From positions 3,151,001 to 3,215,000 of the forward strand of contig BSDZ01000078.1 of the NCBI GenBank assembly GCA_030268105.1: a stretch of 64,000 bases of DNA. Direction: 5' to 3'. The DNA comes from Volvox africanus. Lineage: Eukaryota > Chlorophyta > Chlorophyceae > Chlamydomonadales > Volvocaceae. Shown piece after piece: positions 23,687 to 34,194 of this stretch. The stretch's first letter is position 1; each line of letters opens with the position of its first letter. The notes below the pieces were generated by a model, which made no database searches, was not told where the DNA came from, and saw only the letters and a list, made by a program, of their open reading frames with translations. Made by a program: the position numbers and the translations under genes.

Positions 23687-24950
23687 CTAACGACGACGAG
23701 ATGCCGCCGCTGCTTTCTTCTCCTCCTCCACCGTCTGGGCGGCGTAGTAAATCCAAGGCTCGCAGCCTTCGTGTTCGCCGCACTCGGAGTCCACCACAAC
23801 AGCGGAGCTCTGGACGCCACTCATACTCAGGTGTGACGGTGCGGCATGCGCCATGGCGGCACCAAGGCCGCGGCGGATGGCGTCCTTGCCCAGGTACTCG
23901 CGCTCAAGGCAACTGACGCATGCCCTGATTTGTATCACAAGACTCAGTAAGTTGGAACGAACTTCCCGGCGCCCAGGATAAGCAACACGGGAGGAAAATC
24001 GCGTCGGCGAAATCCCATGGCGAGCAATGGAGCGGTCGTTCAGGTATGCTAGCGCATTGCTCTTGCAGGGCAACAAAGTCTTGTCGTACTTGGCACGCGC
24101 TTCGCTGTTGAGCAGAAGCTTGTAAGCAAGCTGGCATTCCTATGAGGCCAAAGAGGACAAACCGGAAGAGGATTGCACTAAGTTGTTCCCGGAATACCAG
24201 CAAAAATAAATATAATGCGCCTGAAATGAGCATTAGGGTGGGAAGCACCAAAGAAGGGCACAAGACTGGAAATTGACGGTATCTGACCCTATCTTCTAAC
24301 ACGCGTTAAAATTGCGGACAGACTTCAACCCTACAGTTGAGCATGTGAATCAGCAACGTCCTCTAAACGCATATGCCAGAGACAGTGCCGACGAGCATCG
24401 TGGAGCATCAAGCGACGTAGGCACGGCTAACCAAATAAAATACACGTACACATTCTGATCTCAGCACAAGAAGGTAATTCGACTTCACGTCACGAGATCT
24501 GCCAGCGACGATATAACGCTCACCATGAACGCGCGCTCAGCAACTGGATCTTTGGACACGTCCGGATGCATCATTTTCGCCTTCTTCCGAAATGCACCCT
24601 GTATAGGCAATTTGCAATTTATCCAGTGCCAAATTGTCAGCCGGTGACTTCGGGACGTCAGGGAAGGTTAACGCCTACAGCTAACAACCCTATAGAGGGG
24701 GGATCTCACATAAAAAAGCCAGGCCAATTTCATGTCACTTCAATCAATACGCAGGAACTTTCACAAGTACCTTGATTTCCTCCTCGTTTGCATTGTGATG
24801 AACGCCCAAAGTTCGATAGGGGCACTTGGCACTTAGTGAAAGGTTGGGGCTTGCTGCTATATAGCAGCACTTCACGGTGACTTGACTTCGAACAACCGCA
24901 GGGCGAATCTGAGCTCGGGTAGACAAAGGAACTGCAACCCCTCGCCGCAT
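23687..24950 (-). CDS. J-domain (DnaJ/HSP40) protein with organelle transit peptide
   Basis: Exons 24771-24950, 24524-24598 and 23687-24139, about 235 residues, all phase 0. ATG at 24950 opens a 40-residue Arg/Ser/Val-rich, acid-free leader (MRRGVAVPLSTRAQIRP...) typical of chloroplast or mitochondrial import. The J-domain follows: YRTLGVHHNANEEEIK, AFRKKAKMMHPDVSKDP with the essential HPD tripeptide, and LAYKLLLNSEARAKYDKTL (helix IV). J-proteins stimulate the ATPase of HSP70, so this should be a stromal or matrix HSP70 cochaperone. The C-terminal 120 residues end EEEKKAAAASRRR; the middle part (PCKSNALAYL to VIQIRA) looks less protein-like and may hide an intron using the acceptor at CAAATCAG. 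No Gly/Phe or zinc-finger region, so it is a type III J-protein. Confidence 0.85.
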
Positions 24951-25429
24951 CCTCAATGCGTTGCTTGATCAACAGAAGATATCCTAGGTTTGGTGCGTGT
25001 TCTGGAAAGACGCAACTCGCGCGTGCCTGGAGCCCAAGCGTTTCAAGATTAGTGCACAGATTGGCAATAACGCCAAGGTAATCGCTATCCCTGGTGTGAC
25101 AACAACACTAGTCCTCTAAGCAAAATTCATTGTATAAGCAATTTGTGGTTGGAGTGTAGTTATACTATTGTACAGTACTCGCGTGCTGCAGGGGCGGCAG
25201 CATTTGTGCATTTCATTGACCGGATCATGGCATGACAGAAACCCAAACATTCGCCAGCAATTCCCTGGTGGTTAGTCCGGCATACTCAGTATCTCCCTCT
25301 CTTTAAATGGCTCAACTCCACGCCGGCGACGTTCACAGTTAGCGTACTGGATTATGCAGAATAGTTGCACCCTAAAATTGCACACAAACATTGTGGCCTA
25401 TGTCCCATTTGGAAAATTTATAAAACGAT
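24951..25429. promoter_or_regulatory. divergent intergenic region
   Basis: About 480 bp between the start codons of the minus-strand DnaJ gene and the plus-strand amidotransferase gene. It must contain both promoters; no individual element is identifiable. Confidence 0.4.
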
Positions 25430-28400
25430 ATGAAGATTGCTATCTTTAGCTGCGAAGATGCGGAAAAATGGAAGGGTTGGACGGAGCGATTGTGGAGCGG
25501 GCCCCTTAAGGCGGGGGAAAACACGTTCACAACCTTCAGGCAGGTTGGAAGCTTTTGCAACAAGTTTGGATCGCACCGCTTAATAACATCCAGGAAAGTT
25601 TAGAGTGCTGAAAGGGTTAAATACCAGTACAGTAGATGGCCATGGGGTTTGCATTCCCAGATGCAACAATCCCGGCATTATGCTGCATAAATAACCCAGG
25701 TTGCTGTGCAATACGTGACAAGTGCGAATCGTAATGTCCACTAAAATGACGTTGGGAAAACGACGGTGTCTAGATTAATTGCCCTATGGCGTACGTTTTT
25801 AGCTGCTTTCCCTAAGAACGGTACCGCCATCCACCCTAGTCATCCACATACGTCTCGGGTATGCTCTGGTCCTAGGCCAAGACGGACCCCTGGGTCTATT
25901 GCTTTGTCCACCGGTAACGACGGACACACCAGTAGCTCGTTGCTGCGTGCCACCTCAATTGCCACAATGCTATGCCTCACAGACGGTGCTTTGACCCACG
26001 TCGCCCTTGCTCAATGTGTGCGGATTCCAGGCTTGTCTTGCCACCTTTACCCTCAGAAGATGGCCACCGATCGCGCGACCCATGTTAATTTACAGGGATC
26101 TATTTTCAATGCTTTCTTATCCCTACGCTTCTGCGGTTCTAATTGTTTAGTCCAAGTAAAGATTGTATTGCTTCCTTAAACTTGTTTGATTCCAATCAGC
26201 CCCGCAAAAGATGTGCCTCATACCCGTCTTCAGACCTCTTATTAGCTGTACAAAAGCGTCAAAAAAAGCTGACTATCACCACCAGCGTGGTTTCCTCGCC
26301 ACCTTCGCGATTTCCGGTTTGAGCTGCGTGCCATTGAGGGACAACATTCACCCATACGTCACCTGCCGCCGTACTTTGCGTTTTGCCGTACCACCGCTGC
26401 CGTTTTTACCCTCCAGATGCTACAAGGGGGAGTTTCCTGACCCGACCACGTGCCGTGATACGTACGACGCCATCGTGATCGGCGGCAGCCACTACAGCGC
26501 GTACGACGACCTGCCGTGGATACGACAATTAGAGCAGCTTCTGCCGCAGTACATCAACTCGGGAGTGCGGGTCGTGGGATGCTGCTTCGGTCATCAAATC
26601 CTTGCAAAGGTAAGGCATTAGGAGGCAGAATTGGATTTTGTTGTCCAACTTTTACGATTGGTTATCCAAGATTTACGATTTTGTTGTCATGTATGTTGTC
26701 ATGTAACAAATATACGAATAATGTTTTCGATACTTCTTTGCTAATCCTAACCCAACAAGGGTTTTAAGGGTTAAGGGTTTAAGGTTTATGGGCTTAAGGG
26801 TTTATAAAGGGTTAAGAGCACCATATTAGCATCATAAGCGGGTTTTATTTTCTTTTGTCCGCCCTATATAAGGTTATATGTCTTACATCCCACACTCCAG
26901 TGGGAGAGACAATATATATGTTGTCCCAGAATTACGTAACCCGCACGGCACATGACTCCCCCGGATTCCCCCTCTTTATGGTGAAGGCGCTGGGGGGCAC
27001 GGTGGGGAGGAACCCCTCGGGTCAGTTCGTGCTGGGTGTGGAACATGTCTTCGTGGACACACCAGCAGCCAGGCGATGCGGTCTGGTGCTACAATCACCC
27101 CATCTGCCGCCGCCGCCGCCACTGTCGTCGCCGCCGTCACAAGGTGTCGGAGGCGGTGCGTCGCTGCGCGGACACGGCGATAACAACACCGAAGGCGACC
27201 CGCCCGCGGCTGGTAGCTCCGGTGGATCTCTTGCCTCCACCGGCGCTGGGGCGGCTGGGGCTGCACCGGCGGCTGTCGTGACAGATGCGAAAGACGGCGA
27301 ACTCGATGTTGGCGACGGCAGCGACGGCGGCGGCAGCGGTTTGGTTCCGGAGCGGCTTTGTTTGCGGGTGCTGCAGAGCCATGGCGACCAGGTGCTTACT
27401 CTGCCGCCAGGTGCCTCCCTGCTCGCCACGTCTGGTGAGGGATGGGGAGTGAGGGTTCGGGGATGAGGGGTGGGCTTTTGGGTTCGTGTGGGCGCAAAGA
27501 AGGCAGCGCCCAAAACCGGCCAATAGGAATATGGGACCCTCCGGATATCATATATTTCTATGAATATATTATTTGATGTGATATATGCAAATGTGTGCGT
27601 ATGTTGATCATTGGTAGCTCGATGTTTTGTATGTAATGACTCAGCATATGACGTAATGTTTCCTTTTGCCATGTGTACAGGTACGGCGGCGCATGAAATG
27701 TGGGCCCTGGACAACCGCTGCCTGGCTTTTCAGTTCCATCCGGAGCTGACGCCAGATCTAATGTACGACAAGATCTGGACCGCGTTGTCGGCATCTGGTC
27801 GACTGAGCCCCGAGGAGGCGGTCGTTGCGGAGCAGCAGCTCAAAGGGGGCCCGGAGGCCGTGGATTCGGATACATTTTTGGAGGTACGACATCGTACGAC
27901 AAATCCCTAGTCGATAGGACTCCACTTCTTGCCAAAAATGTCGTGGGATCCCAACCGCTTCCCCCTCCCTCCCTCCCTCCCTCCCTCCTCTTCGTCCTCC
28001 CCCATCGCGGTTATTCGTGCTTTACAGAAGCGTCTACATCCGTACCATGCCTCGTTTATTCGTCTTATCTCTCTCCCTCTCTCTCCCTCTCTCTCCCTCT
28101 CTCTCCCTCTCTCTCCCTCTCTCTCCCTCTCTCTCCCTCTCTCTCCCTCTCTCTCCCTCTCTCTCCCTCTCTCTCCCTCTCTCTCCCTCTCTCTCCTTCT
28201 CTCTCCTTCTCTCTCCCTCTCTCTCCCTCTCTCTCCCTCTCTCTCCCTCCCTCTCCCTCTCTCTCCCTCTCTCTCCCTCTCTCTCCCTCCCTCTACTCTT
28301 ATACTCTGTTCCCCGCCCTCCGCTACCAGGCACTGTCTGGCTTCCTTAGGGGGCCTCCCCCCGAGCCGCGGATCCAGGCCCCAACCGCGGCCGCAGCGGG

Positions 28401-30680
28401 GACATCAGCGGAGGCGGCTGCGGAGGCAACGCAGGCAGCAGCGACCAGTGGCGTGCAGGTGGCGGGGGAGCTGCGGCAGGTGCGGGGGTGGAAATGTTGG
28501 GTTGGGGATGAGGATTTGCGAAGTGGGATATGTGTCGTCCATGGGATCGGGGTAGGTGCGGGGCTTGGGTCCTTGTGCTTCGCTTTGTACGGCGATTGCT
28601 GCGGCACTCAACGAAAGAGCGAACAGAAAGGACTGAGCGCTATCGGAGGCTCTATCTACCCGGGTGGAAGGTATGGATCCAACGATGATGATCATGAAGA
28701 AATGTAGAGAGGGGGGGGGTAGGGGGGTTCGGAATACGAACACCCGGATATGCCAAGCTCAACACGCACACACACAAACACACACATAGACACACAAACA
28801 CACACGTACAAACAGACAGACACACACTCACACACACGCACGGACATGTGTGTCATGCACAGCACCGTCCTTCTCAGCGCCTTCATCTCAGCTTCCATGT
28901 CATGGGATAAGGTGTAGGAGTCGTTTAACCTCCCCGTTTTATTTGAATCCGCCTCCCCCCCTTCACACACACCCTACACACAATAACGGTAGGGTGTGCC
29001 CTGCCCCTCCCTCTTCCCGCCCACCCGCCCCTGCCGCAACCGTGAAGGAGTTAGAGCGGCGTGCGGCGGAGGCGGCAGAGGCCGTACTGGGCCGTATGCG
29101 GGCAGCTGCTGCGGCTGGTGAGTGTGATTATGATTATGGGGGGGGGCCTGGCGGCAACCATCCATCCAGGCGGCAGCGGCCAAAATGCACTCGGTCGTGG
29201 AGGTGCATGCCTGCGTGCAGAAGGTAGACGATGCGATGTATTTTGCCAAGCCTGCGGTTTTTTTTGTCGCGCGCGCTACCTCGAAACACTTTTTGTCGTT
29301 ATGGACATGTAACGGTGGGCCCAACTGCCTATGAAGCTATGATGTGCGTTGACAGGTATGGCTGCTGGCACCGCCAACGCGGAGCTGCTGACGGCGCTGA
29401 ACCAGGAGGCTGCGGCAGCGTATGGCAGGGCAGCCACAGCCACTGAGGGTGCCTCCGTACATCTGGCTGGAATAGTCGCGGATATGCATGATCCGCTGAA
29501 GGTACGGCATACTGCCAGATATTTACCGTACACCTCGTCACTCCATTGATAGTGTATCATGCTTTTAGATATTCATGGGCTACCGCATAACATGTTAGAA
29601 ACTATCATAGTTAAAAGAAATCAAATCGATTACTGGACTAGCTAAATGAAAACAGAAGTTTGCAACAATGAGCACATTTTGTCGGCGACGGCGAAAATTC
29701 CCGAGGGCCTTACGCTAGCAGGATTCGTCACAGTGGAGGTGAAGATACGACACACAGATACTGCTAAATGAACTAAAACTATCAATAAAAGTGCCTAAAC
29801 AAATAAAATTTAGTAAAATTGATAAAAGATTATTTCTACTATTTCTAGAACAGGTAACAACAAGCAGTAGCAGCGAATCGTAAGAATTGTACCACTGCCC
29901 GTGCAATGTCCTGTACTGTTAGCTTTCATAGTTCTGGATACATATCTAAGAATATCGGCGAAATCTCAGCATTCGGAAAAGCTTTTTCCTTAGGGTTTCG
30001 AGTGCGCCTTCTCCTTGTGTTATTGTTGTCGATACTTAGAGGGAGGGAGATAAGACGAATAAACGAGGCATGGTACGGATGTAGACGCTTCTGTAAAGCA
30101 CGAATAACCGCGGAGGGTGGGGGGAAGGAATATTTCCACAGGGAATGGACGAGCAGCCGCTTTTTGGAAGGGCCATTTTGATTGCCGTAAGTTTGCTTTC
30201 CCTCAACTCCGGTGCGGGAAACTGTATTGAGAACTGAATTGAGAAAGGAGAAAGAACTCGTGAAATTGACGTCCCGGTGCGTCTTAGTCTTTAAGGCAAT
30301 GAACGAGTGTTCTGTTTGTGTGTGCTCGTAGCGAGGAAGGGGCAGAGGATGAATCAGGAGGTTGTACCTCCGAGTACTGCCGATGTTTGTGTATGTGTAG
30401 GCGTATACATGTTTCAGTTTATGTGTGGATATGTAGATGTGGATGTGAAAAACAAAACAAATACAAGTATAAAATTTAAGTATAACATATAACTATAATG
30501 TGTACGCGTGTGTGTATGTGCCCCCGTGTTCAACCCGAGCAGGCAGCACTGGCCAGTCTCGGGGCTCTGGAGGCGCAACTAGACCGGCTGGACGTGGTGG
30601 TGGGCTCGCTGGAGGCGGAGAGCAGGGCGATGGAGGAGCAAGTGGAGGCGCAGGCGCGAGCGCGGACGCAGCAGCAATAG
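25430..30680 (+). CDS. class I glutamine amidotransferase (gamma-glutamyl peptidase-like) fused to a BLOC1S2-like coiled coil
   Basis: Eight exons: 25430-25539, 26417-26609, 26987-27434, 27681-27883, 28330-28479, 29048-29117, 29356-29501 and 30543-30680, 485 residues, every junction in phase. It starts MKIAIFSCEDAEKWKGW. Conserved blocks are GEFPD, YDAIVIGGSHYSAYDDLPWI, VVGCCFGHQILAKALGG, LQSHGDQV and FQFHPEL. The catalytic triad is complete: Cys93, His270 and Glu272. The domain is closest to plant gamma-glutamyl peptidases, cytosolic enzymes that trim glutathione conjugates. About 80 Pro/Gly/Asp-rich residues interrupt the fold in exon 3. From residue 370 on, heptad-rich sequence (LLTALNQEAAAAYGRA, HLAGIVADMHDPLKAALASL, LEAQLDRLDVVVGSLEAE) follows the length and pattern of BLOC1 subunit 2. 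No in-frame ATG before 29048 supports a separate gene, but two adjacent genes remain possible. Intron 1 needs a GC donor. Confidence 0.88.
26758..26816. repeat. degenerate TTAAGGG repeats
   Basis: Six or so variants of TTTAAGGG/TTAAGGG lie in the second intron of the amidotransferase gene, resembling but not matching the algal telomere unit TTTTAGGG. Confidence 0.6.
28069..28294. repeat. (CTCTCC)n minisatellite tract
   Basis: About 37 units of CTCTCC with a few CTCTCT and CCCTCC variants, inside the fourth intron of the amidotransferase gene. It opens long Ser/Leu/Pro and Arg/Glu frames on both strands that are artefacts. Confidence 0.95.
28756..28840. repeat. (CA)n-rich tract
   Basis: An interrupted CA repeat within the fifth intron of the amidotransferase gene. 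Confidence 0.85.
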
Positions 30681-31692
30681 GAAGATGATGAAGTAGCAAA
30701 GCGCCTGCGAGCTCGTATTTCCCGAACAATCTCCCTTGCTTTAAGGAGAGGGAGGGGAAAATAGGGGCCCAGCGACGCACGTGACATGGTCAAGCCGCCG
30801 CAGATTCCACATAATTGGCACCATCATCATATCCATTCGGGGCGATGCGACAGCATTAAAGCGCTCGGCTGTGGTGGTCACTCCAGGGGCGGTATGTGTG
30901 CGGTAATGGACGGGCCTATGGGGAACTCTGGAGAACCATCATTTTCCAAGTCTCGTGCTTTGGTGTCCGTTTAAAGAAGTTTTGAAACCATATTTTATTA
31001 TTATATTTTCGCGCGTCAGTGTCGTGCAGCGTGGCATGCATGAGCCGCAATTGCTTGCTGAAAAGCAGCCAAACGCTGCAAAACGTTTGCGTCGTCGTAG
31101 TAGTAGAAGTATAATTACTTGTAGTAAGTAAAAGTTGGTCAACCGTAATGCTACCATAGTGGCGCATGTGTTCACAATAGCATCCTTCAAAGTTATTTAA
31201 CACGTGTGTGTGGGAGAGAAGGTAGGGGTAAGGGATTGGGGAAAAGAAGGTTAAGCCCGGTGCATCTATTTTACTTGGTCCGTTTTGCGTTGTGAAACCT
31301 ATGAAACTTACACGCGATGCCATGTCTACAAGGGAGCTGGATTGGCGATCGGTTCAGCCATCCGACCGTCCAGCATGCCGAGGTCTTAAACTGCTCCACG
31401 GAAATTCATCCAGAAACCAACTAACCAAACAAGCTCATAACGACTACAATCGAATATTGCCATCCTCAGTGTCTTCTAGCCCTTTCGCTGCTTCTGTACG
31501 CAGTGTTGTTAGATTGTTCCATCATCAGTAACAACAGATTATGGACAACATAGGATATGATTCATGTTTCATACCAAACTCTTGCACTTTCGCTCAAGAT
31601 AGGCCAGTTGCTAAGTAATTAGATTCCAATTTCAGGACAAATCTAAGCTACCAGCTGATTAGGATATCATCTGAGCTCTTGCACTGGAACGG
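30681..31692. other. spacer, no gene recognised
   Basis: Moderately AT-rich DNA between the amidotransferase and bL35m genes. The frames 30916-31323 (-) and 31292-31531 (+) have no domain or splice support. Confidence 0.5.
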
Positions 31693-32350
31693 ATGCGGCT
31701 GCTTGAACGATGCCAGCAACTATTGCGGGGAGCTTGCTTTGCAGCAGATCAGGGCAAAGCAGTTAGCCTCAGCGGTATTCAAAGATGGGAAGCTACCATC
31801 ATTCAGCTTGGTCGACCGCGCGCACTTACAATCAGCGCAGTAGGAACGTCGGTCCGACAAGACGAGGACTACGCGCAGCTCATTGCCCCGGGCATTTTGA
31901 GCTTTAAATCACACAATTTGCAATCATGGTCGACGTGGTCGGCATTTCCGTGGCTGGTCTCGCAATCCAGAGGGCTTTTCGGCGCCCCAAAACCTAAGAT
32001 AAATCCTCAAATCCACACGCATGATAAGTATAAGAAGGTTTGGCCCCAGCCGGATTACAAGTAAGTATTACTGGCAACAAAGGGCCAGGCGGTTAAGATG
32101 GGTCCTGGAGGCCGCCGTGGCATATCCGTCTTAGAGTCTCCCCTTCCCTAGCCTTTCGTCCTCCTCCAGTCCTCGCCCAAATGACCGCCATTCCCCACAA
32201 GCCTTTCACCATGCTTCGCAAGGGTTCGGGCTTTATCAAATGCAAGTGTACCGGCAACTGCCATATCATAACTTGAACCATAACCAGCCTCCCTGCATCG
32301 TCGTGGCCTTTCTCCCAAAAGAGTTTGGATGTATACACACACACACACAC

Positions 32351-32385
<35 letters not shown>

Positions 32386-32925
32386 CGTCTGTGTCTGTGT
32401 ATCCCAGATCCCATTCCTTACCTGAGTCTTTCTTTTACATAGGTTGTGATGTCCCTTCACCTGCTGTCAAACCTGCGCCTTCCTCATCTTCACCTTTAAT
32501 ATAATTTCTGCTGACTGGTACCTTGAGTAACCGGGCCCTTCACTACCAGCCCCCTCTGACCGCACTTGCGCAGGTACCTCCAGGGCCGTTTCGTGGTGGA
32601 TCGCAACGGCGTAATTTGGCACCGGCAGGCTAATTACCGCCACAAGCGATACTGCAAATCCGCATCGCAGCTTACGCGGCTCAAGCGGTGGAAGCCGCTC
32701 GCCAGCGCATACGCTTATAAGCTGCTCCGTTTGGGCTTCCGTGAGCGCTACTGGGCGCCACCTGACCCCCAGGACGTGCCGGGATATCACGAGCAGCCCG
32801 GCAGCGTCAAAGTGCAGTACAAAGAGCGCCATCGGCGGTCGGCAGTTCCGGAGCTAAACCAGACGACGGGGGATCCGTCGCTGCGGCAGAGCTGGAAGGT
32901 GCCGCCCCGGCAGGGGTTGCGCTGA
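31693..32925 (+). CDS. probable mitochondrial ribosomal protein bL35m
   Basis: Exons 31693-32060 and 32574-32925 (AA|G splits a Lys codon), 239 residues. ATG at 31693 opens a leader (MRLLERCQQLLRGACFAADQ) compatible with a mitochondrial presequence. The conserved part is in exon 2: YLQGRFVVDRNGVIWHRQAN, then YRHKRYCKSASQLTRLKRWK and YKLLRLGFRERYW. It is strongly basic and matches the spacing of bL35 proteins (a His/Lys/Arg-rich block with a conserved KS before a Leu/Arg-rich helix), with a longer C-terminal tail as in mitochondrial versions. bL35 sits in the large ribosomal subunit. The family call is from memory of the pattern; another basic mitoribosomal protein is the main alternative. Confidence 0.6.
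32334..32386. repeat. (CA)n(TA)n(TG)n microsatellite
   Basis: A CA run, a TA run and a TG run in sequence, within the single intron of the bL35m gene; the flanks could pair as a hairpin. Confidence 0.9.
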
Positions 32926-33674
32926 GGAAAGATTGTCAGATAATTACAATACCTGCAGCTCCAGTGGAGTCTTACGGACAGTCGTTTGAGTTCTTCGGGA
33001 ATTCGGAAGTTTGGAGTTTGGGAAGTGCGGTCTGGAGGATGCCGGAAACGCAGTGCAATGTTGGCGTCTTTGGGTGTGGACTCGGACGCGGAAGACGTTC
33101 AAACTATTTGAGGTCTTTGAGTAACTGGTGACGAAGCGTTCCGTCAAAGTTGCAACCACGTATTGTATTGGACTATTACTACTACGGTGTGATGGGTCCT
33201 AGGCGTGGGTGAGGTGATAGCAGTTTAAGGAACGGTCCCCGTTTAGTACGCGTAGCGGGTGAATTCCGCGGCTGGCGGGGATAACGGGAAACGGAGTGCG
33301 CAGCAGCCACAAGGCGTCATCTGGAAACAGAGGTAGAACACACGATGGACCACCAGCCGTGATAGACTTTAGGTAGTAGGTGGAGTATTTTATGTAAAAA
33401 ATACGGCCGTATAACTTATGAAGGCGTGATCATCCGTCCTGGCGTTACCAAATGCACAAGTACGGGTCGTACTGGTTCCGAGGTTCGCGTAATTCCCTAA
33501 GGAAGGCAAGATTGCGCGTGCAATTACTGCTCTGCATCGCCCACGACTGCTGCCTTCATTTACAAAGGCAATTATAGTTGGTCCCAACATATCCTGCAGA
33601 GATTTAGGTCTTGTAGGTCTTCATTTCTCTTTTATCAGTTCTCTTTTCTCTATATAACTTTCTGGTTACCAATC
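32926..33674. other. spacer, no gene recognised
   Basis: About 750 bp between two plus-strand genes. It should hold the 3' UTR of the bL35m gene and the promoter of the next gene; nothing specific is seen. Confidence 0.5.
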
Positions 33675-34194
33675 ATGACAGCCCTGCACGCTTCAGCTCT
33701 CAGCCTCCCGCATATCTGTGGACATACGTGCAGCGTTGTGCATGAGTTTGGGAACATGTACAGATGTGTTAATTCGGGTCTGATACACATATGCGACGCG
33801 AATTGCGACCAAAGGCTTTATCACGATGTGAGTCGACCGACTTCAGGCGGCTTCATTATAATCTTGCGATTTGCTTTAAAAAACCTTTAACCAATACATT
33901 TCTCGCTTCTGCAGAGGTATAACACTATTTGCCGCATTAGCAAGAAACTACACCCGCCATTTAATGATGACAAGATGAGTGAGGAGACCCCGGCCAGGTA
34001 TGGACAGGAGAATTATTATGCGCAGTTAAGAAATATACTATATTATGCCTTGATGAATTCGTCGACTACCATGGGCTTCCCACGTCGTTTATGAGTCAAC
34101 TTGCCTATTCATCTGCAGGAAGCGCATTGGTGAAGATGGTGACGATTTGAATGCATCCTGGAAGCGTCGCACTCATGCGCCCGTGTCGTGCTGA
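33675..34194 (+). CDS. small Cys/His-rich protein with a SKIP31/VLTF2-like zinc motif
   Basis: Exons 33675-33827, 33915-33997 and 34119-34194, 103 residues, all in phase with textbook borders (GTGAGT, ctgcag, GTATGG). The core is CGHTC, then YRCVNSGLIHICDANCDQRL and YNTICRISKKLHP. The pattern C-x(2)-SG-x-x-H-x-C-D-x-x-C followed by C-x-x-S recalls the cysteine motif of plant SKIP31-type F-box proteins and of the VLTF2-like late transcription factors of large DNA viruses; both comparisons are from memory. The C-terminus has basic clusters (ARKRIGEDG, WKRR) that could act as a nuclear signal. A zinc-binding nuclear regulator is the plausible role. No F-box is present in this model. Confidence 0.6.

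Noticed and set aside
25766..26179. 137-codon plus-strand frame
   Set aside because: It lies inside the first amidotransferase intron, has no family resemblance, and the flanking exons splice cleanly around it.
27929..28555. Long Ser/Leu/Pro plus-strand frames and an Arg/Glu minus-strand frame
   Set aside because: They are direct read-outs of the (CTCTCC)n tract in all frames and lie in an intron.
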